A stretch of DNA of 64,000 nucleotides from Promerops cafer. Taxonomy: Eukaryota > Chordata > Aves > Passeriformes > Nectariniidae. The notes under the pieces were generated by a model, which saw nothing but the letters and a program-made list of their open reading frames with translations, did not search any database and had not been told where the DNA came from. Positions 50,180-60,169 of the stretch are shown here, piece after piece. How positions within the stretch are numbered: position 1 is the stretch's first letter; each line of letters begins with the position of its first letter. The translations under genes and the position numbers were made by a program. The stretch covers positions 62,001 through 126,000 of the forward strand of contig VZSE01010764.1 in assembly GCA_013398275.1 (NCBI GenBank), in the 5' to 3' direction.

Positions 50180-51104
50180 TGGCCTGGATTATAGAGTTAT
50201 TTTTCTTGCACAATTGAAATGTACCATTAGTTCTCTGTACCACAGGGGCAAATTGTGGTTTATTTTCACCAAGAAATACCAGTCAGCTTGAACTCAGTGC
50301 CAACTACCCTACTAGAGGATGCCCTTTTAGCTGTGTGCCTAGGGGAGTATAAATAGCTATTTAATTAAGATACTGATTCACTTCTATTGACAGGCCTAGG
50401 ATTTGTGTGAATTCTTCAGCTGGGTCACAGTGCCTGCATGGATTCTATGTAAAACCTGGGGTTTGTAAGGGCATCAACGCTCAAGCAAAGGGTAACCCAC
50501 AGGAGTAGAATTTAGAGAGATCATTCATACTTCATTGAACAGCACTGTAGAAGGCAGAGGACATTTTCACAAGCATGTTTGACTGAGGCAAAATTTGCTT
50601 TATTCCCATCAGTGGGGTACGAGCAGAGAGGAAGGTTCACAAGGTCAAACACAAGACCTTTCCCTCCATGGGCTGCAGGTCAGAGCTCAAGTACTCAAAG
50701 AGAAACTTCACCTGTAGTCACTGCTGGCTGTGAAAGTGGCTTTACAAATCCCGTGTTCTTCTCTGTAAGCCTTACTTACTTATTGCTAACCTGAAACTGT
50801 GCCCACAGACAAGCAAGAAAATACCCCTGGCTGGGTCACCCATACAAACCCAGTCCAAGCAAGGGGTAGCTGGCAACTTTGCAGTGAGCCAGTGCAGAAT
50901 CATTCAGGCAGCACAGAAGTAGCTGCAGGAAAAGGAAAATGTGGTACAAACAAACATGAAGTAATTCCAGCTCACAAATACAAGCTGATGAAAGGCAAAT
51001 AAGAGACCTAGACATAAATACAGGTGAATGGCTACACAGAGCAAGTTTATTTCTGATGTATGGCTGCAAGCTGAAAGGTAAAGCAGAATATCCAGGAAGC
51101 AGCC
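49331..51104. other. Intergenic DNA with poly-A tract
   Basis: Non-coding. It includes an A22 run at 50141-50162 followed by an AG-rich stretch, possibly a retroposon tail, but no element body was recognised to its left. Confidence 0.6.
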
Positions 51105-51245
51105 ATGAAACTATTCCAGGCCAGGTTGGCCTGTGCTCTGAGCAACCCGGTCTGGTGAAAAGTTCCCTGCCCGTGGCAAGGGGATGGGAACTAGATAAGC
51201 TTTAAGGTCCCTTCCAATCCAAACCATGTTATGATTCTATCATCA
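51105..51245 (+). mobile_element. CR1 LINE 3' end
   Basis: 'ccaggccaggttggcctgtg', 'ctgagcaacccggtctggtg', 'ccctgcccgtggcaagggga', 'gaactagataagctttaagg', 'cccttccaatccaaaccatg' and 'ttatgattctat' follow the CR1 3' consensus in order. A short plus-strand copy. Confidence 0.92.
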
Positions 51246-53095
51246 CAGATGCCAGAACTAATAAAGACCTGGACTTGCTTTTTTCATGGCTAGCAGTCCA
51301 GCTACCAGTGGATTATTTTCTCTTTGTGGGGTTGTTTTTATTTTTACAACAAAATTCAGGAAATCTATGCAGCAAATCTATCAGTTTTTCTGAGGTCAGT
51401 GAAATTACAACACATTTGCAATTTAGGTTACTTATTTCTCAAATAAACAGATAAATGAGACTACCATAAAGCCCAAATGCATCTAAAGAAAGTGGCAGCT
51501 CTCCAGGTAAAAAGAATCAGCCATCTGCTCTAAAAAATAAAAGCAAAAATCTAATAAAACCCAGTGACAGATCACTTCACTCATTGAGAGAAACTTGGAA
51601 CAGTGAAGCTGAAATCAGCTTCATGAAACTGGAGGAGTCACACAACAGAGGCTGCAACTAATCTGATGGCATTCACTACATGGAGACTCAACATATACTT
51701 TAAGTCTTAATTCTTACTACCACTACTACTTCTGTTATTATTATTAATCCTTTTTATGTCTGCTTACAACTTTGAGATGGTCTTTAGTTGATAAACCTTT
51801 TGGGGTCTGAGCGTTACTACACAAAGGAGGAGATAAGACAACTCGAAATCTTTCTGTTTTATTTCTGGGACTGATTCTTTTGTGTAATGACTTTTGGAAG
51901 AGTCAATTTGTCACCTTTGGATTTAAGGTTTTTAAGAGTCTGGATATTAATTAGGAAAACAACAATGGACTTTTCTGAAAGAAACTATATGAACAAAGTG
52001 TTTTCAAGCTAGAAGATCTGTTTGGAGCTGGTTTGTGCTGGAATGTCACCCACACAAATCTTGTGAGGGAACATAAAGTGACAATACACTGAAAATGATG
52101 AAGCTTATGTTGGAGCAAAGTCTCTGTGGCTGGGAAAAAAAATGTTCAAAGGAGGATGCGTTTACATTCCAGTTTCTAAATTAGCTATTACTTAATTAAA
52201 TATAAAAGTTTGATGTGTTTTCTTGCAAACATCCTCACACAATCTTTCTTGTCAACATAATGGTTTTCCTCATGCTTTTCCCCTTTTGTTTAAGCTCTTA
52301 CCTCAGGCCTTGTTCCAGGACAGGGTGTTAGTTCTTTAGACTGCCATCTAAAGTCTAATAATCTAATTCTTGAGACTGTTGTAGACCAACTGGCAATTTA
52401 AATTTAGGACTTTGCATCTTAAAAATAAATTAAATGTTTATATATACAGTAGACTCTCAGCAGTCCTGGGGCACCTGAGCTAGTCCTTCGTTCTCCAGAA
52501 CCCATCCCAGTTTCCTTCTGCTGGCTGAAATTAACAGTAGTGAATGCACGAATAAGCAAATAATTTTTTAAGAATACAATAAAAAATAATTTTGCTCAAG
52601 GCTGCAAATCCACTGTAAAAACCTTCCTCTCTTGCACTGTCATTTTTCTTTGCAACAATGCAGGTCTTAAACACATACAGTGGAAAATACAGGATCCCAG
52701 TGTGGGAGATGTTCGAAATCAAGATTAGGAAATAGGAATTTTCTCCAGAATACACGTTTCATAAAGACAGGGATGCTCACCCCTAGAGTCTGATCTTTCT
52801 GGTATTAGGAAAGTCCTTTTTTCTGCTGCTGAATTGCTACATGAGCAGTGCTGCGGCTCCAGGGGCTCCCTCAGGCTCCCCTCGTGCCAAACAAAGGAAC
52901 ACTAATTTTCTGCCTGTAGAAACAGGTGTGCTGGGGCATGGAGACCCTGGATGCTATGAGCTACTTAGAGCTGTACTGCTTTAAAGAGGATTCTGCTGTT
53001 TAAGAGGGAAGAGTAAGGGGTGGGTGGGATCCTGTACTCCTGGATCACCCACCATCACTCAGAAATGCTACAGAAAAATATGAAAGAATGAATCA

Positions 53096-53140
53096 TAAAT
53101 AAATAAATAAAGACATATAAATAAATAAATAAATAAATAA
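53096..53140. repeat. AAAT microsatellite
   Basis: Two blocks of tandem 'aaat' units separated by 'aagacatat'. Confidence 0.9.
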
Positions 53141-53484
53141 GCCTACCAGAAGCCAAAAACTAGAGGGTACAATTAAAATCCTTGCTCTGCTGAAACCATT
53201 GGTGAAGAATTTCTCTCCTTACCTATGTTACTGTTTTCCTCCTAAGAAGCAAGGTCAATGAAGAGGTTTACCATGCAGGGAGAAAAATAAACAAACAAAC
53301 AAAAAATAAAGATGAACTATGAGAACTGCATAGACAGCTTTGATAAAATATTTCAAAATGTGGTAAGATGCCAGCAATGCTGACTGCTGATGTGCAATCT
53401 GCCTATCAAGGTGACCAGTGTAATTGATTTACACATTTCTAATTATTATGTACTAACCATTTCAAGCTATTAAAGATCTTTAGT

Positions 53485-53488
<4 letters not shown>

Positions 53489-53533
<45 letters not shown>
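53489..53533. repeat. Homopolymer T45 next to an ambiguous base
   Basis: An uninterrupted run of 45 T followed by A6, a G-rich step, T8 and an N at 53555. It may be the reverse of a poly-A tail or a low-quality join. Confidence 0.85.
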
Positions 53534-53539
<6 letters not shown>

Positions 53540-55156
53540 GAGGGGGTTTTTTTTNAGAACAGAGAGGAGTTCTATGTTTCTACCCTCTCTCTCAAATATT
53601 TGTTGCTTGATCTCCATGGAACTGTGATACTTCATTTTGCATTAGATTGTAGTGCCAGAGCTGTGTTCAGCCGTGCAGTAAGAGAGCTCCCACAGAACCC
53701 TACTGGGACACTCACAATGGTAAGTGATGAGGTAGGAGTGGGCTTCAGTCGACTGGCACTTATCTGTGCTGCATACTTTATGGCTCTAAATTCAACTAGC
53801 AATCACTTCTTAAAAATTAGTGCAACATCTTTAATTAGAGGACAGAGCAACAAAGAACCTATAATTATTAAAAAAAAAAAAAAATCATGTGGTTGATGCA
53901 GTGAGTAGTGTCTTTGTCATCACAGCGAGTCCACTCTGCTCTTGGGGTAGGTCACTCCTCAGTCAGCTTCAAGGGCAATCACTACTAATTAGCAAAGCTT
54001 TTAAACTCTTCTAGGTGGCCCAGACCACTGAGGTACTGGTAAGCTCCTAAAGCTGTCTGTCCCTTATGTTGACTTCTCCCAAAACGCAAAGCAGAAATTT
54101 CCTTCAATACAATGAAACCAAAAGTATTGTAGTTGCATTTTTGTGCCCTCCCCACAGCCATCCAAGTCTCTCTCACCAGAGAACCACCTTCCATGTTCCT
54201 GATAATTTGGCATGTGTATCCATACATAGACAAAGACCTCTCGGGCTGTGCAGAGTGACCATCTCCCTTCTGTACTTTAATCAGCAGAATTAGGACCGGA
54301 CACCAAAACTAGAGGTTTGAGTTAGGTTAAATCTATCTGATGGCATCCATCTAGAGTTAGTTAAGTGGCAGCAACAGTATGTTTTGTTTTGGAGCTGTGT
54401 ATTTGGGGCTGAAAGAGGGTTGAAAGAGTAAACAAAGCTAATGCCTTGCATCTGAGGTTGTATTTTCTATTGTGATGCATGCTAGTAGAAACTGTTTTTT
54501 ACAGACAAACATGATTTCTTTGAAGAAACAGAACTCCACCACCAGTTTCTCCTCCTAACTGTAAGGACGTGTAGTATCACCAATAACCTCGCTAGACCCA
54601 AAGGGATGATATCTACTGCTCTTTGATATGCAGATACTGGGAGCTGCTATTCTTATCCTACTGGTTTTACATCTAGCCTACGGAAAAAAAAAACAGGTTC
54701 TCCAGTGTTCTCCCTGTGCCCAGCCCTCTTGCCTGCCCAGGTTGCACAACTGCAGTGGACAGGCCATGGTCTGGGAGGAGCAGGTCCTGCTGCTGACCGC
54801 GGGCACACGGCTGCAGACATGACCAAGCCATTGACCATCAGCTCCTGCCTCAGAGCATCACACACCACGCAAGCCCAGTTCATTCCAGGGACTTATTAAA
54901 AATACTCTGGACCCCTTCTAATTTAAGCCATAATTGATAGCCGGCTTTGGCAAAGAGCAATTTCACAGGCGTCAAGAGTTTAATTGCAGCCACACGAACG
55001 AGCTTCCCTTGAGTCACAGCTACCCAGTGTCACCAAGGAGCATCCCCTGAGTCACACCAGCCCAGCCACCTGCCCCTTTCCAGCAGCAGCAGAAAAAACC
55101 CACACACACCTATAGAAAAACAAGTCCTTAAAAATAAATAAACAGCTTGTCTCCAG

Positions 55157-55445
55157 GTGTGGGTCAGGTTCTTCTCTCAGGTAACTCGGGACACGGCAAG
55201 AGGACATGGTTGTAAGCTGCGCCAGGGGAGGTTTAGGTTGGACACCGGGAAGAATTTATTCTCAGGCGTGATCAGACACTGGAACGGGCAGCCCAGGGAG
55301 GTGGTGGAGTCACCGTCCCTGGAGCTCTTTAAGCAAAGACTGGACGTGGCACTCAGTGCGGTGGTCTGCTCGGTATGGTGGTGTTCGATCATAAGTTGTA
55401 CTCGATCACCCCACAGGTCTTTTCCAGCCTATTTGATTCCGTAAT
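55157..55445 (+). mobile_element. CR1 LINE 3' end abutting the XRCC2 CpG island
   Basis: 'ttaggttggacaccgggaag', 'aatttattctcaggcgtgat', 'cagacactggaacgggcagc', 'ccagggaggtggtggagtca', 'ccgtccctggagctctttaa' and 'tcttttccagcctatttgat' follow CR1 3'-UTR order, ending near 'tccgtaattctcc'. A relatively well-preserved plus-strand copy that stops about 200 bp before the XRCC2 start codon. Confidence 0.93.
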
Positions 55446-55518
55446 TCTCCCGGCCAAGGAATCCCAAACCGCGCACAAGGGACAAGCGGGTGGGCGGCCG
55501 TGAACTGAGCCGGAGGCG

Positions 55519-55529
55519 GGACTCGAACC
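55519..55529 (-). promoter_or_regulatory. Perfect Pol III B-box / tRNA T-arm-like sequence
   Basis: On the minus strand GGTTCGAGTCC matches the B-box consensus GGTTCGANTCC completely. It sits in 'tcgggggttcgagtcccgcc', which resembles the T-arm of a tRNA gene. Upstream on that strand 'cgggtgcggag' resembles an anticodon-arm sequence. No A-box and no pairing acceptor stem can be found, so this is at most a tRNA relic or a chance match. Confidence 0.45.
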
Positions 55530-55651
55530 CCCGACTCCGCACCCGCAGGCTCCACCCCGCGCTCCCGGGGGACGGAGCCGCGCAGGCGCAGCGGGCGCGG
55601 CCGAGCGGGGGCGCTGCGGGGCGGCGGCGGGCGCGGGGCCGCGGGGCCGCC

Positions 55652-55690
55652 ATGGGTGACGCGTTCGGCGGGGCGGAGTCGGGCACGCAG
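55652..55690 (+). CDS. XRCC2: XRCC2 exon 1 (residues 1-13)
   Basis: 39 nt, start context GCCGCCATGG (a full Kozak match), donor CAG|gtgagg. It encodes MGDAFGGAESGTQ; AESGT is conserved with human. The frame remains open for 54 codons upstream but has no ATG there, so this is the first possible methionine in frame. Confidence 0.94.
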
Positions 55691-58600
55691 GTGAGGCGCG
55701 GCCCCCGCCCCGCTCTCCTCAGTCGGGGGCCCGGGGACACAGGCGGGGAGGCCCGGGCGAGGCCGCAGCCGGGGGAAAAGAGGAGCCCTGAGCCTCTCCC
55801 CTCACCCCACGGGCGGGCGCGGGGCAGTCCCCGTGCGGCCTCCTGAGGGGGCGGTGCGTGAGGGAGGGAGTTCCGCCCCCCGAAAGGCCGTGGAGGCTTT
55901 CCCGGTGGATTTCCCGCGGATGCAGGAGGGATCAGGGTCCCCTGGGTCCCTGTTCTGCCTTTGTGTCGGGATGCGGGTGGGCTCCTGCCATGGGCGCTTC
56001 TTGTAGCACGGGGGGAGGTTGGTACAGGTATCTTGATAATTCCTTTATAAATACTTCCTTCGCGCTCCCCTCCCAAGCGTTGGAGAGGCTGCCTAAAGGA
56101 AGATCTGTGAGGAAGGTTCCGTTTAAAAGTTTGGACTTAATGATCTTAAAGGTCTTTTCCAACTTTATGATTCTATAAATAAACATTTTGCAAGGTGGAA
56201 TTCCTTTCTTCCTCTTTAGGAGAAAAGAGGTTTGAGTTTCAGGATTTTCTTGTGTTGTTTTATTAGGTTTCTTTCATTTCTGGATATTTTATTTGTTAGA
56301 AACTTCCACTTCCAATCAGCAACTTAATTGCTTGGAGATTTTTGTGTAAATGTACTAGAATACGGTGAATAGTTCACATAAAACAGAAAGGTGTGAGAAT
56401 ATTTATTTATTGTTAAAGCTCTCTGTGGATTTTAGTGGGACTTGAGCTTTTAAGCCCTTTTGACACTTAAAAAAAAAAAAAAATTAGTACCAGATGTCCA
56501 CTATTGGCAAATAGATATGAATTAAGGACGTGAGCTGTGCTCTTTGTCCAAGGGGTAGATGCATTTATTTGTCCACGAGTGGTGCCAACTGGGAATGCAC
56601 GTGGCATCAACTGCCTGCAATGGATGGATATCCAGCCTGGGACAAGGGAGGAGTTGACAACCAATGGGTTAAGAAAAATCAATGTATGAATATAGTGTCC
56701 AGACAATAAATGGTAAAAGCACTTGAAACAGAAAACACTTAATTTAAAACAGTACTTTTTAAAATAGTCTCATGCAAAAAGTAAGGTTTTACTGAGTTGT
56801 ACTGAGACCGCAGTATTGTGCTTTTATTATTACATATAATTAATACAACAAACTAGAACTTCTTGCAAAACACCTTCGGTATATCACAATAAAAGTAATG
56901 ATAAATAGCTTGCATATGTCTTCATGCCCAAAGTTTACAAACCTCAGTCAGAGCGGTTAGAGTGGTTGAGAATTAAATTTTGTCTAGTACTCGAGATAGG
57001 TTTGTATGTGTAAATAGCCTGTAGCTTAGCTCACAGCCTCTACCAGAGTTGGAGTATTTAATTTGAATTTCTTTAACATTTTAATGAAGTAATCTCTCAT
57101 TCCTGACAAGACCTATGTGTGTGCTTCATTGATGCACAGCTCTGTTGAAACCAACAGAGTACAAGCATTTCATGCATTAGTCAGTGGGACTGCCCATATG
57201 CGTATTTGTTTATTAAAAGAACGATAAATTATAAAAGGCATAGCTGAAATATTTGAGTCCCATCGCTTTGTCATTAACGACATTTAACCCAGCTGCTCCT
57301 GCACTTTTGCTGTACAGCTTATTCTCTACATGGTGCAGTTCTCTCTTATTCTCTGCACATTGGTGCAGTTTCTTGCTGGCATAATTACATTTTCAAAGAA
57401 CACCTAAGAGTGAGGAGCTACCACTAGCAGGTTACTAAAGGGTGGTGTTTTGTGTAAGGAAAAAGATGAAGAGAGGCTTTTGGAGAAAGAAATGAGTACC
57501 AACACTTCGATTATAGAATCTGAAGTCCCTAATACGGGATTTGAAGTTGACTTGGGATTTCTTTCTGAGCTCTTCCCGTTCCAAGGTTCTCTCCAGTGTT
57601 GCTGTACTGCTGTGTTCTGTACATTGTCTGTGACAAAGCTTGGGACACCTGACATCCACCCTCCAGATTACCCTTTACATGCTGTAGCTTTCTCCCCCTC
57701 TCATTTTCCAGAACAGGCGAGGAGGCAAAGTGGGAATGCCTCTCCTGGAACAGAGCGAAGGTGGCTTTTGCTCCATTTGGAACAGCCTGTGCCGTCCTTG
57801 TCTGTAATGTGGGCAGAGGTGAGGGATGCCTGTGTAGTGTCTCATCTCAGCTTTGCTTCCATCACTTCTGCTGCAGTGTGGACAAACCTTTGTGAGAGTT
57901 GAAGGAAAATTGTTGGCTGTTTCTGCCAGGAACCCCGTTGCTCCCAGCATGGCACTAATGAGGCAAGTGCCTTTGGAGATTCTGCTTCAGAACTCGGAAG
58001 TAAATACAAGCTTGATAAAAAACACAGGTGCGCTATCATCAGCAAATTACCATAAATTATCTACATGAGCAGTGCTCAGAGAAAGCACCTGTAGTTATTT
58101 AAAATTAATACATAAACTTGTCATTTAAATAATGGCAGATTCATATTTAAACTATAGCGATCAATTTACTGTTTTCCAGAGCTCTCTGAGTAAACTTAAA
58201 GAGCTGGTTGTCTTAAGAGGAGACAGGGACTCACTGTTCCAGAAAAAATTAACTGCAGAGGATGTATTTGTTAATGTACAAAATAATTGAGGAGCAGGAG
58301 GCTGCAGCAATGTGTTTAGGCCAGCAGTTGTGACTGCTGGCCCAGCAGTGCCCGTCACTGAGCCCCTGTTATCCCTGTGTGCCGCAGCGGTGCTTCCTCT
58401 GCTAAGAAGTGAAGAGCATTAGAAAGCAGCAGCCCATGGTGGTTTTCGTCTTTCCCTCAACTTCCACTGCCGACCACGGGGTGAGAGATTCCTGGTGCTT
58501 CTCCCCAGTGGGTGCAGCCTCTCCTCGCCGGTGGTCAGGGCCAGGCCCTGGCAGCTGCTTACACAGAGGAGCTGCACATGTAGGGTCTGCCAAGGCCCTC

Positions 58601-60169
58601 TTGGTAGTTGAGAGCTGCTGGTTTATGTGCCCCAAGTTACATTCCTGTATTCTTATGCAGATATGTCCATCTGGATTTTTGCTTTGTCCAGATGGTGGAA
58701 CATGCTGGTTCCCAGGAGTTCACTGTGTGTTTTCTGTGCCCAGGAGTTCACTGTGTGTTTTTCACTGTGTGAAGTGTAATGGGAGGATCTGCTGATCCAG
58801 AGCAAGGTCAATTTGAGTGGATTTTGGCCCTTCAGAGGTCGAGTCAGAAAACTCTCCTGGATGTGTGAAGAGGCCACAGCAAACACGGTGACATTTTGTT
58901 AATGGAAGGGACTCTTAAAAAGTCAATGGAAATGTCACACTTAGATTCCCATTGTGACCACTTGAAGTAAATTCAGGACTATTTAATGGAGTCTTATTTT
59001 ACTCTTAAAGGCAAACACACACAACTGTTCAAAGAACTTTAAGATCATTTAGAGCAAATGTTGCTCATGGGTGTGACAAGGAGGAAAGCAAAAGAAGGCA
59101 GCAGTTGTTTGAAGGTATGTGCTCACTGCTCTTTTGGTCTTGAGGATGGGATAAAACTGAACAGGATTTGTTTTGTTCAGATCTTTAAATGACAGCTGGA
59201 TGTCTTGGAGAATGTAGGATTTGGCACCAGGGTAGGTGCTCTGGTGATGCAGAGCATCCCAATAATGACCTTTCCCATGTCTGCTAATACATGTAGGGAA
59301 TAACAGCTCTAGTACCAGGGAAAACATTCATTCTTGCTTTACACAGTGTGCCAGAACTACTAATAACACAGGTTTTGTGAATACCTCTCAATTTAAGAAA
59401 CTGTCCATGATCTTTGAACTAATTAGTTTTACAATGGGCTTACTTTACAAGGGGCTTTGGAGAACTTGCTTAACAAATTCAAGCTTGCTTTAGAAAGGTT
59501 CTTGCAGAGCCACTGGTGACTAATTACTTTTGAACATTCTTAATCCACACTCTGTTTGAACAAGTAACTATGATATAATAGGATTGTAGCCCAGAGGAGT
59601 CCTGGGGAACTTTTCAGGTGAAATGCACATGGTTTTACTTAAAAAATGCTCGGAGAGGCTGGTTCAGGGGATTGATGATGGGTAAGGTTTCACCTCTCAG
59701 CCAGTATTTTTTTTGGAGGTGATGGTTGTTACAAATGATGTTCTTTCCCTTTGTTCTTAGGACTGGCAGCACTGCTGTGTACCGGAGGCGATCCCTCTCA
59801 CTAATGTCCCTGAGCAGCCTTTCCTTTTTAAACTTTATTTCTCCTCATATCTCCAGTTGTCTCCACCACTGAATCTGTGTGCTCATTGTTTGTAAGGCTG
59901 GGACCTTCTGTTGCTGTAGTCCAGGCTATACATTTCCATATGTATTTATGACAACATTTTTGAAATCAGGCTAATCTTTCAATAGGACTGTCATGGAAAA
60001 CTGTCAGTTCTTAGAATCCTTTATATTTGTTTCCTGAGGTCCATTATTTTAAGTTAACAGCATGGCTCTTTGTCTTGTCTTTAAAAGCTGCTTGCACGAC
60101 TTGAGGGCAGAAGTTCTCTGAAGAATCTCGAACCTTATCTGTTTGCTGAGGAAGGATCTCCTGTTCATG
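55652..60169 (+). CDS. XRCC2: XRCC2, RAD51-paralogue repair protein; 5' part only (exons 1-2 of 3)
   Basis: XRCC2 is a nuclear RAD51 paralogue in the RAD51B-RAD51C-RAD51D-XRCC2 complex, which assists RAD51 filament formation in homologous recombination. The two exons here encode residues 1-40 and the first base of codon 41. The human protein is about 280 residues, with the ATP-binding core in a large third exon, which must lie past position 64000. Exon 1 gives MGDAFGGAESGTQ and exon 2 LLARLEGRSSLKNLEPYLF and on to SPVH, closely matching the human amino end. The coding boundaries (39 and 82 nt) equal the human exon boundaries as I recall them (c.39/40 and c.121/122). Partial only because the window ends. 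Confidence 0.95.
56050..56180 (+). mobile_element. CR1 LINE 3' end in XRCC2 intron 1
   Basis: 'ttggagaggctgcctaaagg', 'aaaagtttggacttaatgat', 'cttaaaggtcttttccaact' and 'ttatgattctataaa' follow the CR1 3' terminal order. A short plus-strand copy, same orientation as the gene. Confidence 0.88.
58711..58765. repeat. 28-bp tandem duplication
   Basis: 'cccaggagttcactgtgtgt' and its following 'ttt' occur at 58711 and again at 58739, with a third partial 'cactgtgtg' after it. Intronic. Confidence 0.9.
60088..60169 (+). CDS. XRCC2: XRCC2 exon 2 (residues 14-40 and first base of 41)
   Basis: 82 nt, acceptor aaaag|CTG, donor CATG|gtaaaa. It encodes LLARLEGRSSLKNLEPYLF, AEEGSPVH and one base of the next codon. 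Human XRCC2 reads LLARLEGRSSLKEIEPNLF at the same place. The downstream exon must begin in phase 1 and carry the Walker A motif. Confidence 0.96.

Larger units (their letters stand above)
51246..55156. other. Intergenic DNA with simple repeats
   Basis: AT-rich and non-coding. It contains an (AAAT)n stretch at about 53096-53140, a T45 run at 53489-53533 with an N at 53555, and short open frames of no recognisable family. No gene seen. Confidence 0.65.
55450..55850 (+). promoter_or_regulatory. XRCC2: XRCC2 CpG-island promoter
   Basis: A very GC- and CpG-rich block surrounds exon 1. No TATA box is visible, as is usual for housekeeping repair genes. It contains a perfect NRF1-type core GCGCAGGCGC at 55580-55589 and a GGGGCGG SP1-type box at 55618-55624, 63 and 28 bases before the ATG. 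The transcription start is probably within this interval but is not determined. Confidence 0.75.
55691..60087 (+). other. XRCC2: XRCC2 intron 1 (4.4 kb)
   Basis: GC-rich for the first 300 bases or so, then AT-rich. It contains a CR1 tail at about 56050-56180, an A-run near 56470 and two small tandem duplications (near 57319 and 58711). Open frames such as 57450-57902 have no recognisable family. The acceptor is tttaaaag|CTG. Confidence 0.88.

Noticed and set aside
55501..55590. A complete tRNA gene on the minus strand
   Set aside because: A B-box is perfect, but there is no A-box, no matching 7-bp acceptor stem and a mismatch in the T-stem.
55490..55651. Amino-terminal extension of XRCC2, as the frame is open upstream
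   Set aside because: The upstream frame begins at a GTG, contains no ATG before 55652, and passes through the tRNA-like sequence. The ATG at 55652 has a full Kozak context and gives the conserved start.
55429..56076. 215-codon minus-strand open frame opposite XRCC2 exon 1
   Set aside because: Arginine/proline/alanine-rich translation of a CpG island; no domain, and antisense to a conserved exon.
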